Positions 8,633 to 16,543 are shown, numbered from the stretch's first letter. The stretch is 23,819 nt of DNA from Hondaea fermentalgiana (GCA_014084085.1 NPFB01000012.1:429682-453500); one strand, 5' to 3'. Translations and numbers: made by a program. Notes: generated by a model not told the origin, from the letters alone.

Positions 8633-8704
8633 CAGTCCTTCCCAAGCTCGTAGTCGAGCCTGGGTCCGCAGTCCTTCCCAAGCTCGTAGTCGAGCCTGGG
8701 TCCG
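8633..8704. repeat. 36-bp tandem duplication carrying a 24-bp palindrome
   Basis: Two identical 36-base copies (8633-8668 and 8669-8704). Each contains a near-perfect dyad with arms CCCAAGCTCG and CGAGCCTGGG around TAGT (one arm mismatch), at 8641-8664 and 8677-8700. The inner 14-base palindromes end 102 and 66 bases before the ATG at 8761, so they are candidate protein-binding sites for the FSP1-like promoter or a hairpin in its leader. Confidence 0.9.
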
Positions 8705-8760
8705 CAAATCTCGAACGCGAAAAACCTACGAAAAGCCGCCACGAAAGAAAAGAAATTACG

Positions 8761-9897
8761 ATGCGGGTTGCAATCGTGGGCGGTGGCTATGGTGGCGTGT
8801 ACTTGTCCAAGGCGCTTGAAGCGCGCAACGTGGACGTCGTGCTCGTGGAGCGCAACGAGAGATTCTTTCACAAAATTGGTGGCGGCCGCGCGTTTATCGA
8901 AAGCGGTTTCGAGGAGAAAGTATTTCTTGAGTTTGACGAGCTGTTGCAACGAAGAGACTCCTGCGTACTGATTGGAGAAGCAAGAGCATTAAACGTGAAT
9001 ACCAAGACGCTCTCGGTGTGGTGTGGAAGAGAAGCAGACGAGAAGAGGGATATTAATTTCGACGCCATTGTTTTCGCGATGGGAGTCCGCCACACCTTTG
9101 GGCAGCTTCCGGACGAAGGCCTCATGCTCGATGATCTGCTTGCCACTTGCAAGAGGGAGCAAGATCGCCTGGCCATGGTGGATGTCATCGTTGTGGTAGG
9201 GGGCGGAGCGCTAGGCATCGAGACCTCATCGCAAATTGCAGATACCTACAAGGACAAAACGGTTCATCTTCTGCACTCACGCGGAGCCCTTATGAGCGGT
9301 GCGGGCTCGAAGGAGCTGGGAGACCTCGTAAAGACCAAACTTGAGGCTCTTGGCGTCAACGTTCATCTTGGATGCGGGCGCATAGAAAAGGAAGATGTTC
9401 AACGTCAATATCCTGGCTCATTGGTCCTCATGGCCACTGGATGCAGAATGAGTGACTCCTCGCGGTCATTGCTTGACCCCCGATGGATCAATGACGAGAC
9501 TTCGGAGATCCGCGTGGGTCCAAGTCTCCGCGTCGAGAATGCACCCGATTTTGTCTATGCAATAGGCGATATCGCAGCTACAGGTGACTACAAGCAAGCG
9601 CGATGGGCGCATCGACATGCTGAAGTGGTTGCAGCCAACATATGTGGCGGGAACAAGATTTATCAGCCGCTTCGTTCCAATCCCTGGTTCATTCGTCCTT
9701 TGTCTTATATCTTGTGCTGGTGGGTGCGCGCGCGCGTAGATTCCACTTTGGTGATTGCGCTCAAACTTGGTCTGCACGAGCATGTGATGGAATTTGGCGG
9801 CATCCTCTTTTCAGACTACTTCACGCGTCGAAAAATGGAGAAAGATACCGGAATCGCTCATGTTCGAAAAAGTGCACTTAGTCTGCCCCCAAACTAG
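8761..9897 (+). CDS. FAD-dependent NAD(P)H oxidoreductase, AIFM2/FSP1-like
   Basis: The protein has 378 residues. ATG at 8761 is chosen because the FAD-binding beta-alpha-beta motif (VAIVGGGYGG, glycines at about residues 7-12) starts immediately, as is usual; the frame is open upstream to 8533 but runs through the promoter repeats. A second Rossmann motif at 142-154 (VIVVVGGGALGIE, first Gly 147) is the NAD(P)H site. The third FAD motif is YAIGD at 266-270, followed by the ArgTrpAlaHisArgHisAla segment typical of the AIF/NDH-2 group. The length and three-motif plan match AIFM2/FSP1 and related small AIF-like proteins, which reduce quinones and can suppress lipid peroxidation. No active-site CxxC is present, so it is not a thioredoxin-reductase-type enzyme. 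There is no Met-Gly myristoylation signal as in animal FSP1. A C-terminal hydrophobic stretch (PLSYILCWWVRA) may help membrane contact. A general NDH-2-like dehydrogenase is the alternative. Confidence 0.85.
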   Translation: MRVAIVGGGYGGVYLSKALEARNVDVVLVERNERFFHKIGGGRAFIESGFEEKVFLEFDELLQRRDSCVLIGEARALNVNTKTLSVWCGREADEKRDINFDAIVFAMGVRHTFGQLPDEGLMLDDLLATCKREQDRLAMVDVIVVVGGGALGIETSSQIADTYKDKTVHLLHSRGALMSGAGSKELGDLVKTKLEALGVNVHLGCGRIEKEDVQRQYPGSLVLMATGCRMSDSSRSLLDPRWINDETSEIRVGPSLRVENAPDFVYAIGDIAATGDYKQARWAHRHAEVVAANICGGNKIYQPLRSNPWFIRPLSYILCWWVRARVDSTLVIALKLGLHEHVMEFGGILFSDYFTRRKMEKDTGIAHVRKSALSLPPN

Positions 9898-10137
9898 CCA
9901 CGTTAAACCGAACGAAGTTTCATTTGCGCAATCCAATTCAAGCACGCTCCCAAAGCTAGTCCGTTCGCCTTCAGATTTAGCTCATACAAGGCCCTCTGCC
10001 CTTTGAACGCTGTGTCAAAGTGTGAAGTCGTGAGAGATCATGGCGTTCGATGATAGGTTAGACAGCAACACCGGCAACAACAGCAACACAAGTCATGCAT
10101 TCTGGAGCAATTGTAAGTGGCAACCATTGCGGGGTGG

Positions 10138-10476
10138 ATGGCATGTATTTTAACATCTATTCTTTATCTATGCATCATTTGGTCTTGGTCTACGTGGAAT
10201 GCGCGGGTCAGCGGGTGGTCTCGGATGGCGGCGCAGGTCTCCGATGCGACGCACAACCTCGAGGTGGCCATGTGTTTCCCGATCGAGTCCGAAACAGCGC
10301 GCTTCTCCAACGCGGCGACGGAACGCGCCTGGTGGGAGATTCGGCTGCTTTCGGACGTGAACTGGCGGGAAACTCGACTCTACCATTCGCGACGAGGGCA
10401 AATACTGGTTTTGCCTGTCTCGAACAGAATCCCGGCGAGAAGGTTCGCGAAGAAGTTCTTCTCCGGACCGGCTTGA
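10138..10476 (+). CDS. Uncertain small ORF with one hydrophobic segment
   Basis: A 112-residue frame starts at ATG 10138 and ends with TGA at 10474-10476. It opens with a hydrophobic run (ACILTSILYLCIIW), followed by a polar Arg/Glu/Trp-rich domain. Its codons between about 10225 and 10400 end mostly in C or G, which suits the other genes here, whereas the opposite strand in the same codon grid is weaker. A canonical GTAAGT donor lies just upstream at 10113, ending a 73-base frame from ATG 10040, but the only obvious acceptor (AG at 10210-10211) does not lead into this frame. I do not recognise the protein. It overlaps the 3' end of the minus-strand ORF below; at most one is likely to be coding here. 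Confidence 0.27.
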   Translation: MACILTSILYLCIIWSWSTWNARVSGWSRMAAQVSDATHNLEVAMCFPIESETARFSNAATERAWWEIRLLSDVNWRETRLYHSRRGQILVLPVSNRIPARRFAKKFFSGPA

Positions 10477-11256
10477 GGGCCAGCTTTCCCCGCTTGCACC
10501 CTGTCCTTTGACCTTGAGATCCACCGGCACACTCGGATCGAAAACGCTCGCCTTGACACTACTCATCAGCTCACGGTTTACCTTTGATCTCAGGGTTTTC
10601 GATTTCGAAAGATTATGTGTTGCGAGGTGTTTGTCGTTTGTTCGTGCCGTCGAAGGTGCTGTAGAGCCGTGCCACGTCTTGGGTTGGACCTCGCCTCGTT
10701 TTCTCGATGATCCTGCGCTGGCAGCTCGTACGGGCAGTCTTGCCGGTCCTGGCTTTTTCTCATATAGACGAGGCGTAGAGGCAGACGCAGCACATCTCGG
10801 GCTCATAGAGGCATTGTTGCTCTTTTTTGAGATCGAAGACTGCATGGTTCTGGCCGAGGGAGCGCCAGTGGTACGATTCTTCAGGTCAGCTTTGCCTGCC
10901 GTAGAACTAGCCTGACTTGCAAGGTCGTCCTGAAGAGCAGCATCATCCGTCAAGGAATGATGTGTTTTTCGCCAGGCGCGCGTGTTGGGTGGGCGTGGCT
11001 TGACGCCCAGGGACTCGAAAACCTCTGGAATCTGGCTTACCTCTCGCCACGACTCGAAGCGGCGGTCGGCGTTGCTGAGACTCGCCTTGAGGCTTCGCGT
11101 GCTTGCCTTGCGGCTGCCAAACCCCGCCAGTCCTTCTGCTGCCCCTGCCCCTGCCCCTGCTCCTGCTCCTGCTCCTGCTCCTGCTGCGTGCCGTGGCCCG
11201 AGCTGCCTCGAGTCGCGTCGCTGCGCTGCGCCCGCATGAGGCGCTCTCAGTTTCAT
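10168..11256 (-). CDS. Hypothetical basic Ser/Ala-rich protein (uncertain)
   Basis: The open frame gives 362 residues from ATG 11256 (MKLRAPHAG) to TAG at 10168-10170; it is open further upstream to 11478 in low-complexity DNA. The composition is basic and rich in Ser, Ala and Arg, as in disordered proteins. An Ala-Gly dipeptide run at about residues 25-37 comes from a hexamer repeat. The most protein-like parts are SWREVSQIPEVFESLGVK (about 70-87) and a stretch near SSVKASVFDPSVPVDLKV. The last ~110 residues look less natural and overlap a plus-strand frame with better codon bias, so the real gene may end earlier or be spliced. A GTAAGC sequence on the minus strand near 11038 could be a donor but no supported model emerges. 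No family recognised. Confidence 0.35.
   Translation of the reverse strand: MKLRAPHAGAAQRRDSRQLGPRHAAGAGAGAGAGAGAGAAEGLAGFGSRKASTRSLKASLSNADRRFESWREVSQIPEVFESLGVKPRPPNTRAWRKTHHSLTDDAALQDDLASQASSTAGKADLKNRTTGAPSARTMQSSISKKSNNASMSPRCAASASTPRLYEKKPGPARLPVRAASAGSSRKRGEVQPKTWHGSTAPSTARTNDKHLATHNLSKSKTLRSKVNRELMSSVKASVFDPSVPVDLKVKGQGASGESWPSSRSGEELLREPSRRDSVRDRQNQYLPSSRMVESSFPPVHVRKQPNLPPGAFRRRVGEARCFGLDRETHGHLEVVRRIGDLRRHPRPPADPRIPRRPRPNDA
11141..11194. repeat. Hexanucleotide array (CCTGCC/CCTGCT)
   Basis: Consecutive hexamers of the types CCTGCC then CCTGCT; on the minus strand they encode the Ala-Gly run of the uncertain ORF. Confidence 0.85.
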
Positions 11257-11955
11257 TGTCGCCCCTCTTTCGTGCACGTGCTTCCACGGAGCTGGCCGGC
11301 CTCCTCGCGCGAGCCCGAGCGCGACGAGCTCGAGCACGGAGCTCGAGCGGCTCCACGAGACCACGCCCCGTTCGGGCGCCCGGGCGCCGGGCGATGCCGT
11401 GTTTGTTGGCTTGGTCCCGGCCAGCGACGAGCAGCACAGCGCCGCGCAGCGCGGGCTCCAAAATTGGACAAGAGTCAAGTCACATGTAGTACTAGGCTTA
11501 CTAACATGTTATAGTACTACGAGTGGTTATCTTCTTGTTAGGCCTAACTGTAAAGAAGGGGAAAGGAGGGTGAGAGCGAGTACACACGCCGCGCCCAGCC
11601 CTCATTAGCGACAGAGACTCCGCGTGAAGGCAATGGACGCTGGCGAGGCAACTGGCTCGGACTGGACACCGAGGCCCAGCGAGAGGCGCAGCGATGACCC
11701 GCCTTTGTGTGCGTGTTTAGGCCAGTTCGGAGAAAAATTCCACGAAAGTCGAAGTTCGTGCTGACTTTCCTTTGTGTTGCTGCTGTAATAAGTCGGGTCT
11801 GGGCTACGTCAGGCGAAGCGGGAGAAAGGAAAGAGTTGAATGCTGGGAGATAGGAGAGTAAGAAGGCCCGGGGGGGAAAGGCCAATAGAGCACATCTCCA
11901 CGTGCGTGCATGCGCACTTGTCTGATCGAAGGAGGGCAAAATCTAAGTTTTGAGT
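11257..11955. other. Spacer upstream of the uncertain ORF and downstream of ELO
   Basis: About 700 bases with no convincing gene. The first 200 are GC-rich. A perfect 9-bp inverted repeat (GTAGTACTA at 11486-11494, TAGTACTAC at 11512-11520) stands out in an AT-richer patch. The rest, up to 11955, should include the ELO 3' UTR. Confidence 0.5.
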
Positions 11956-13176
11956 TTAGTTGGTTTTCTTCTTCGAGGTGTCCTTCTTCGGGCGCAGGTA
12001 AGCCATGTAGAAGAAGAGGCAAAAGAGGTAGAGGTACGAGGCGTACATGGTGACACCAAAGATGGCGTTCGAGGAGTTGGCACCCTTGCACGAGGGCTCC
12101 GTGTTCTGGTGCTTGCTAAGCGGGTCCCAGTTGAGCTTCATGTCGAGGCGAAAGGGCTGCGGCGTGACAAAGGCCATATCGTAGCCAATGTAAAAGGTGA
12201 CAGCGGTACCCACGACCATTTGCATGATCTGGATGAGTGTGATATAGATGGCATACGAGGTTGGTCGGTAGCCAAGCGCCGTAAAGGCATAGTACGCGTA
12301 CATGATGGCGTGCACCGAGGCGTTGATGGCGGCGAAAACGATGCCCGTGAGCGCAAAAGTGGCCCAGGCGTGCCAGCAAAAGAGGAGCACGGTGACGTGG
12401 TGGTACCAGTGCAGAGTAATGAGCTTGCGCTTGCGCAGCACGATAAAAAGCGTGTCAATCAGCTCTGGGATCTTGGAAAAGATAAAGGCCATCGTCCAGA
12501 CGCCGGCAGGGTTGTCGATGACCCAGTCGTTGCGGGTGTCACCGCAGAGCACGTGGTGCGTGCCCTTTTCGTAGAGCATCTTGATGAGCACGGGCACGGT
12601 GCGGATCGACGCGGCGATGCTGAAGATGGCCAAGAAGGCGCTCCAGGCCGCGAGCGGCTTGCGCAGGTCAAACTCGGCGCGGTCCTTCATGTAGAACTGA
12701 ATGCCAAAGATAATGACGAGGTAGGCAAAGCAAAGGGCAAAGGGAACCCACATGTGCGTGCGCAGCCACACGGAGACGACCTCGGCCGTGTCAAACTTCA
12801 TGGTCTCCCAGGAGAGCACAGGGAGCAGGTCGAGGCCCGAGACGACGGTGAGCGCGGCGTACACAAAAAGGTAGAAGGTGAACATTTTGGTTCCGAGCGC
12901 CTGGCGCTTGCGGCGGTCCTCCTTTTTGGCCTCAGACTCGCCCGACTTTTTCGGGCCGGTCTCGCCGATGAGTTCGTTTGTGCCGATGGTGACCACACCG
13001 CAGGCGTCGTTGATGTCCTGCGTTCCGAACTTGATGGCGCGGCGCACGACGCCGGCGTTCATGTCCTTGATCATGTCGCCCTGCGTCTCGACCTTGGACT
13101 CGATGTGGTCGAGCCGCGACGAGATCGTGTCGAGCTTCTCGAGCACCTTGTTGAGTGCGGCATCCTGTGCGCCCAT
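11956..13176 (-). CDS. ELO-family very-long-chain fatty acid elongase (3-ketoacyl-CoA synthase)
   Basis: The protein has 406 residues, from ATG 13176 (MGAQDAALNK) to TAA 11956-11958. All ELO signatures are present in order: K-x-x-E-x-x-D-T (SKIPELIDT, about 240-248), the histidine box H256-W-Y-H-H260, N-x-x-H-x-x-M-Y-x-Y-Y (NASVHAIMYAYY) and T-x-x-Q-x-x-Q (TLIQIMQ). Several membrane spans are visible from about residue 99 on. A Lys-rich C-terminus (KKDTSKKKTN) fits ER retention. The enzyme condenses malonyl-CoA with acyl-CoA at the ER. The LHWYHH form of the box is the one usual for ELOVL3/6-type enzymes acting on saturated and monounsaturated chains, whereas PUFA elongases usually have HVYHH; substrate class is therefore an inference. 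Unusual is the ~95-residue hydrophilic N-terminal extension with a coiled-coil-like heptad segment (KVLEKLDTISSRLDHIESKV, about 10-29), longer than in typical ELO proteins. The frame is open further upstream only through repeats and the gap. Confidence 0.96.
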   Translation of the reverse strand: MGAQDAALNKVLEKLDTISSRLDHIESKVETQGDMIKDMNAGVVRRAIKFGTQDINDACGVVTIGTNELIGETGPKKSGESEAKKEDRRKRQALGTKMFTFYLFVYAALTVVSGLDLLPVLSWETMKFDTAEVVSVWLRTHMWVPFALCFAYLVIIFGIQFYMKDRAEFDLRKPLAAWSAFLAIFSIAASIRTVPVLIKMLYEKGTHHVLCGDTRNDWVIDNPAGVWTMAFIFSKIPELIDTLFIVLRKRKLITLHWYHHVTVLLFCWHAWATFALTGIVFAAINASVHAIMYAYYAFTALGYRPTSYAIYITLIQIMQMVVGTAVTFYIGYDMAFVTPQPFRLDMKLNWDPLSKHQNTEPSCKGANSSNAIFGVTMYASYLYLFCLFFYMAYLRPKKDTSKKKTN

Positions 13177-13523
13177 CCTGGCCTCGCTCTTCGCCCCTCC
13201 TCTCCTCCCTCTCCGCGCCGCGCGCGCGGGGGCCGTGCGCTTCCTGCCTCGCCTTCTGCCTGCCTGCCTGCCTGCTGCCTCCTCTCCGCCCGCCGCCGTG
13301 CGCCCGTGCGTCTGCAGTGCCGCCGCCCGCGCGCGATAGCGATAGCGATCTGGCTTCGGAGGCCCAGCTTGGCAGCGCAAGGGCGCAAGCCTCCTCCCCT
13401 TAATCGCTTCATGCACTGCCCCTATCCAGGTTCTGCGAGGGCCAGGCCGGCGGCCTTCCTCGCGGCCTTCCTCGCGACCTCGCGGGCTCCGCGCGCCGGC
13501 GCTCCTGCCCGCGCCGCCCGCCC
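13177..13523. other. ELO 5' leader, GC-rich low complexity
   Basis: Very GC-rich sequence with a TGCC tetramer array at about 13257-13275 and a GCGATA repeat near 13333-13350. No gene recognised. It should hold the ELO promoter and leader, read on the minus strand. Confidence 0.5.
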
Positions 13524-13623
13524 NNNNNNNNNNNNNNNNNNNNNNNNNNNNNNNNNNNNNNNNNNNNNNNNNNNNNNNNNNNNNNNNNNNNNNNNNNNNN
13601 NNNNNNNNNNNNNNNNNNNNNNN
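13524..13623. other. Assembly gap (100 N)
   Basis: Exactly 100 N, the usual placeholder for a gap of unknown size, within extremely GC-rich repeats. Open frames that appear to cross it are meaningless. Confidence 0.99.
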
Positions 13624-14332
13624 GCGCGGCGCGGGTCCCTGCCGCCGGGCGCGCGTGCGCGTGCGCGTGCACACGAGGGCGAGAACAAAACAGGCAGAGG
13701 CAGGGGCAAGAAAGAAAGGAAGAAAGCAGGGCGCGCCAGGCGGGCGGCCAGAGGAGACGCCGGCGGCGCGTCCCCGCGCGTACTTTGCCTTCGCTTGCGT
13801 CGCAGGCGCGGCGACGACGAGGTCAAGATCAAGATCAAGGCCGAGCAGGACGAGGCGAGGAGGGCGAGGACGGCGATGGAGAGGAGGACGAGGAGGGGGA
13901 GGAGGAGCACGCCGTGGAAAGAACGGGGAGGAAGGGGAGAAAGAAAGAAGTCCCAGCACGCTTGGAGAGTGAGTGAGTGAGTGGGTCGAGAAACGGATGA
14001 AATGCTTCCGTGGGTGGGATGTCGTTCGTTTCATGCATTTTCGCGCGGGATTTCGTCTTCCCAAAGTGGATGCAACAGCAGCAGCAACGGCGTGGTGTGG
14101 AAGAGGGCTAGGGCCCCGATTGGGAAAGGGAGAGGTGAGAGGCGTGAAGATAGAAAGAAAGAATGAATGGGTTTGTCATATCACGGCCGGTTCCTACCTA
14201 AGCTTAGTTTCATCTTCGGCCTTGGGAGAGCCGCTGTGGCGCTTTTCATTTTTTGGGGGGAGGGGGGTTGGCAGGGGTGAGGGTTAAGCGGGCTCGGCTC
14301 GGCCCGGCAGCTAGGGCCGCCAAACTCGACTT
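13624..14332. other. Low-complexity spacer right of the gap
   Basis: GCGTGC-type repeats and purine-rich (GAGGA) low-complexity sequence run to about 13980, followed by ~350 bases of mixed sequence up to the 48-bp repeat. Arg/Glu-rich frames here follow from the composition. No gene, tRNA or other RNA recognised. Confidence 0.5.
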
Positions 14333-14476
14333 GTCTCCTTTCCGTCTTGGAAAAGTAGACCTTGATCAAAGCTTGACTTGGCGCCTTTCACATCTTGGAG
14401 AAAAAGGAGACCATCACAGCTTAAAGCTGTCTCCTTTTGCATCCATGGGAAAGAGGAGACCATCAAAGCCTGGCTG
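14333..14476. repeat. Three 48-bp tandem units, each with hairpin potential, next to the B56 stop
   Basis: Units are 14333-14380, 14381-14428 and 14429-14476, each exactly 48 bases. The shared core is CTCCTTT, a short loop region, GGAGA or GGAAA, then GACCATCA-like sequence. Unit 3 has a 10-pair stem: GTCTCCTTTT (14429-14438) against AAGAGGAGAC (14451-14460), with one G-T pair. Units 1 and 2 pair similarly with different bases. They sit 12 bases beyond the B56 stop, so they are probably in its 3' UTR. One minus-strand frame reads through all three as 16-residue repeats. Confidence 0.88.
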
Positions 14477-14488
14477 AGATTAGCTCCT

Positions 14489-16198
14489 TCATGGAGCGCG
14501 CGGAGGCGCGGCGGCGTTCGACTGCGAGGCGCCAGCAGCCCCATATGTAGAGGACGCCGAAGCCACTGAAGCTGTCGCCGATGACGACGAAGATGGAGAA
14601 GCAACGGCGACCTGATTGCAAATCGCGTCCCAAAGCTGACTTCGTTCGACGGCTGCGTCCGCGCGTTTCTCCGAGGCAGCTTTCGATGCGCACTGCACCT
14701 CGTCGTAAAACTGCTTGTCCGTGTCCTGGAAGGCCTTGAGGACATTCTGCGAGAGCGTTTGGACGTTCGAGTTCCAATGCTCGTCGGCGTTTCGCTTGAG
14801 TACGTCAAAGACCAAGGGCAAGATTTCGCGGCGGTTCTGCGTGACAAGCGTAAAGAGATAGTCGTTGTTCCAGAGCAAGAGCGTACGCTCAGCAACCTGA
14901 AAGTGTTGCGAGTCCAGACACTGCGCAATGCGGCGAAACAGGGGGACCATGATAACCCGGAACTCTTGCAGCTGAATGAGTTCGAGAATCTCCTCGAGCT
15001 CGTGCAAAAACTGGCACTGCTTTGGCGAGTTCACCTCGGGCCAGTAGCGCAAGAGTCCGCGCACGACGGGTTCTGCCATTTTGTTATCCTTTTCCACGAA
15101 TTGGGTCACGCAGTATTCGAGCTGCTGCTGAAAGGTGGCCAGTCCCTGGACCTTGTGCAGCGGTATGAGGGAGGTGTTCAGAAAACGCTTGTGCTCCGCT
15201 TTGAGGGGAAGAGCAAACCCATTGATGATGCTGCCGAGAATCTCGAGAAGCTCTGCAATACCATTGTGGTGATCCCCAAAGTAGATGCACCCGAGGAAGA
15301 TGTTGGCGATCGCCTTGCGGATGAAGGCTCGCAGCGCCATGAATTTGCCGTAGATGCGGTGCAGGATGGTCTTGAGGTAATCGCGCTCGCGCAAGTCCTC
15401 CGAATTGAAGAGTCCTAGCAGCTGGAGCACAAAGGCGTGCGAGATATACTTTTTCGCAGGTTTGGGCTCTACGTCGCCCGAGACCACAAAGCGCAAGAGA
15501 AATTCGTATACAATCTGCAGGTGCGGCCAAGCCAGCTCCATCATGGGTTCGTCCTCCTCGTCGCCCCACAAGTCGTTTCGCGGGGGCAGCGCGCGAAAGA
15601 GATTAGCGCTCACCATACTGATGATATCCGGAAACATGTACTCGTGCACGTGCGTGTTTGGGTTGTTGAGGTAGTCGACGAGGCCCAACAAGAGAAGCCG
15701 CTTGGCCTCCTTTTCCTTGAGGTGAGTCAGCTCCTGAAAGTCAAAGGTTTCGTGGCAAAGCTTGAGGTGTCGCACAAAGAGACGGGGCTGTTCGCTGGGA
15801 CTCACATCCTTCAAGGACATGGCCGACAGCAACGTCAGCCCGGCAAAGCGGTCATCGCCTGCCGCGCCGGAGCCGTTCGCGCCCGCGCTCCCTGCGCTAG
15901 CGTGGGATCCATGTTGGCTGCTATTACTGCGTTGATGCTGAGATTGACTTGTGCTGCCTGACGCAGACGAGGACGAGGAGCTTCCGGATCCTTTGCTGCC
16001 GCCGGCCCCGCTGCGGTGGCCTAGTTTTGACGGACCCTGGCTTCCGCCGCCGCTGTTGTTACCACTGCTGCCGCTGGCCCCATTTCCGGAGGCACTGCTG
16101 CTGCTGCTGCTGTTGCTGCTGCTGTTTGCGGCAGCGGCCGCAGCAGCGGCCTGCCGGCTTGCCTTATTCTTGTCCTTTTTGCGAAAGCCGCCGAACAT
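14489..16198 (-). CDS. PP2A regulatory subunit B56 (B')
   Basis: The protein has 569 residues, from ATG 16198 (MFGGFRKKDKNK) to TGA 14489-14491. A GTG three codons upstream is in frame but the ATG is the natural start. Residues 1-115 are basic, then Ala-, Ser- and Gly-rich low complexity from simple codon repeats. From about 115 to 535 it follows the B56 HEAT-like fold throughout, including RDYLKTILHRIYGKF (about 271-285, nearly invariant in the family), FLNTSLIPLHKV, CVTQFVEKDN, YWPEVNSPKQ, FLHELEEIL and the VAERTLLLWNNDY segment. B56 subunits bind the PP2A A/C core and recruit substrates, mostly through LxxIxE motifs, acting for example at kinetochores and in signalling. The C-terminus is Ser/Ala-rich and short. 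The neighbouring condensin gene is also mitotic, but the spacing and a gene in between suggest coincidence. Confidence 0.97.
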   Translation of the reverse strand: MFGGFRKKDKNKASRQAAAAAAAANSSSNSSSSSSASGNGASGSSGNNSGGGSQGPSKLGHRSGAGGSKGSGSSSSSSASGSTSQSQHQRSNSSQHGSHASAGSAGANGSGAAGDDRFAGLTLLSAMSLKDVSPSEQPRLFVRHLKLCHETFDFQELTHLKEKEAKRLLLLGLVDYLNNPNTHVHEYMFPDIISMVSANLFRALPPRNDLWGDEEDEPMMELAWPHLQIVYEFLLRFVVSGDVEPKPAKKYISHAFVLQLLGLFNSEDLRERDYLKTILHRIYGKFMALRAFIRKAIANIFLGCIYFGDHHNGIAELLEILGSIINGFALPLKAEHKRFLNTSLIPLHKVQGLATFQQQLEYCVTQFVEKDNKMAEPVVRGLLRYWPEVNSPKQCQFLHELEEILELIQLQEFRVIMVPLFRRIAQCLDSQHFQVAERTLLLWNNDYLFTLVTQNRREILPLVFDVLKRNADEHWNSNVQTLSQNVLKAFQDTDKQFYDEVQCASKAASEKRADAAVERSQLWDAICNQVAVASPSSSSSATASVASASSTYGAAGASQSNAAAPPRAP

Positions 16199-16343
16199 TC
16201 TTACCACCCCGGCCCACCCGGCGCTGGCCTCTTCCTGCGACTGCTTGCTGATTTTGCTCGCACGATCTGCGACGCCGTGCAGGCGCCAAATGGATCTCTA
16301 CGCAAACTTGCTTTTGCTTCCTCGCTCGCTTCTTGCCAAGCAG

Positions 16344-16391
16344 CAAGGCAAGGCAAGGCAAGGCAAGGCAAGGCAAAGCAAAGCAAGGCAG
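16344..16391. repeat. CAAGG pentanucleotide array upstream of B56
   Basis: About nine copies with a few CAAAG variants, 146-193 bases upstream of the B56 ATG. On the B56 coding strand it reads CCTTG, the same unit and orientation as the array upstream of the FSP1-like gene at 8381. Confidence 0.93.
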
Positions 16392-16498
16392 GGCAAAACA
16401 AGCCCAAAGGCGAGCTAGTGCGCTCTGGTTCGTGTGCGCGGGTGAAAGACCAATTCCCAGCAAGTCGAGAAGTCGGCGGGCGCGCTCTCGTCAATCGC

Positions 16499-16543
16499 CT
16501 GACTGACTGACTGACTGACTGACTGACTGACCGACCGACCGAG
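16499..16543. repeat. CTGA tetranucleotide array passing into CCGA
   Basis: Eight CTGA copies followed by CCGA copies, showing a single-base unit change within one array. Confidence 0.95.

Larger units (their letters stand above)
7812..8760. promoter_or_regulatory. Divergent spacer between the MATE-like and FSP1-like genes, rich in repeats
   Basis: This 949-base region separates two divergent starts. It contains three diverged ~200-base tandem units, a CCTTG pentamer array, a widely spaced 10-bp inverted repeat and a duplicated 24-bp palindrome, each listed separately. Open frames through it are not gene-like. It must hold both promoters; no TATA box is assigned. Confidence 0.6.

Noticed and set aside
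13655..13980. Arg/Gly/Glu-rich ORFs on both strands right of the gap
   Set aside because: Low-complexity purine-rich DNA gives open frames in several phases; no motif or codon signal separates one as real.
14311..14928. Minus-strand ORF covering the 48-bp repeats and the end of B56 in another frame
   Set aside because: Most of it is a frame shadow of B56; only the repeat part is of interest and is reported as such.
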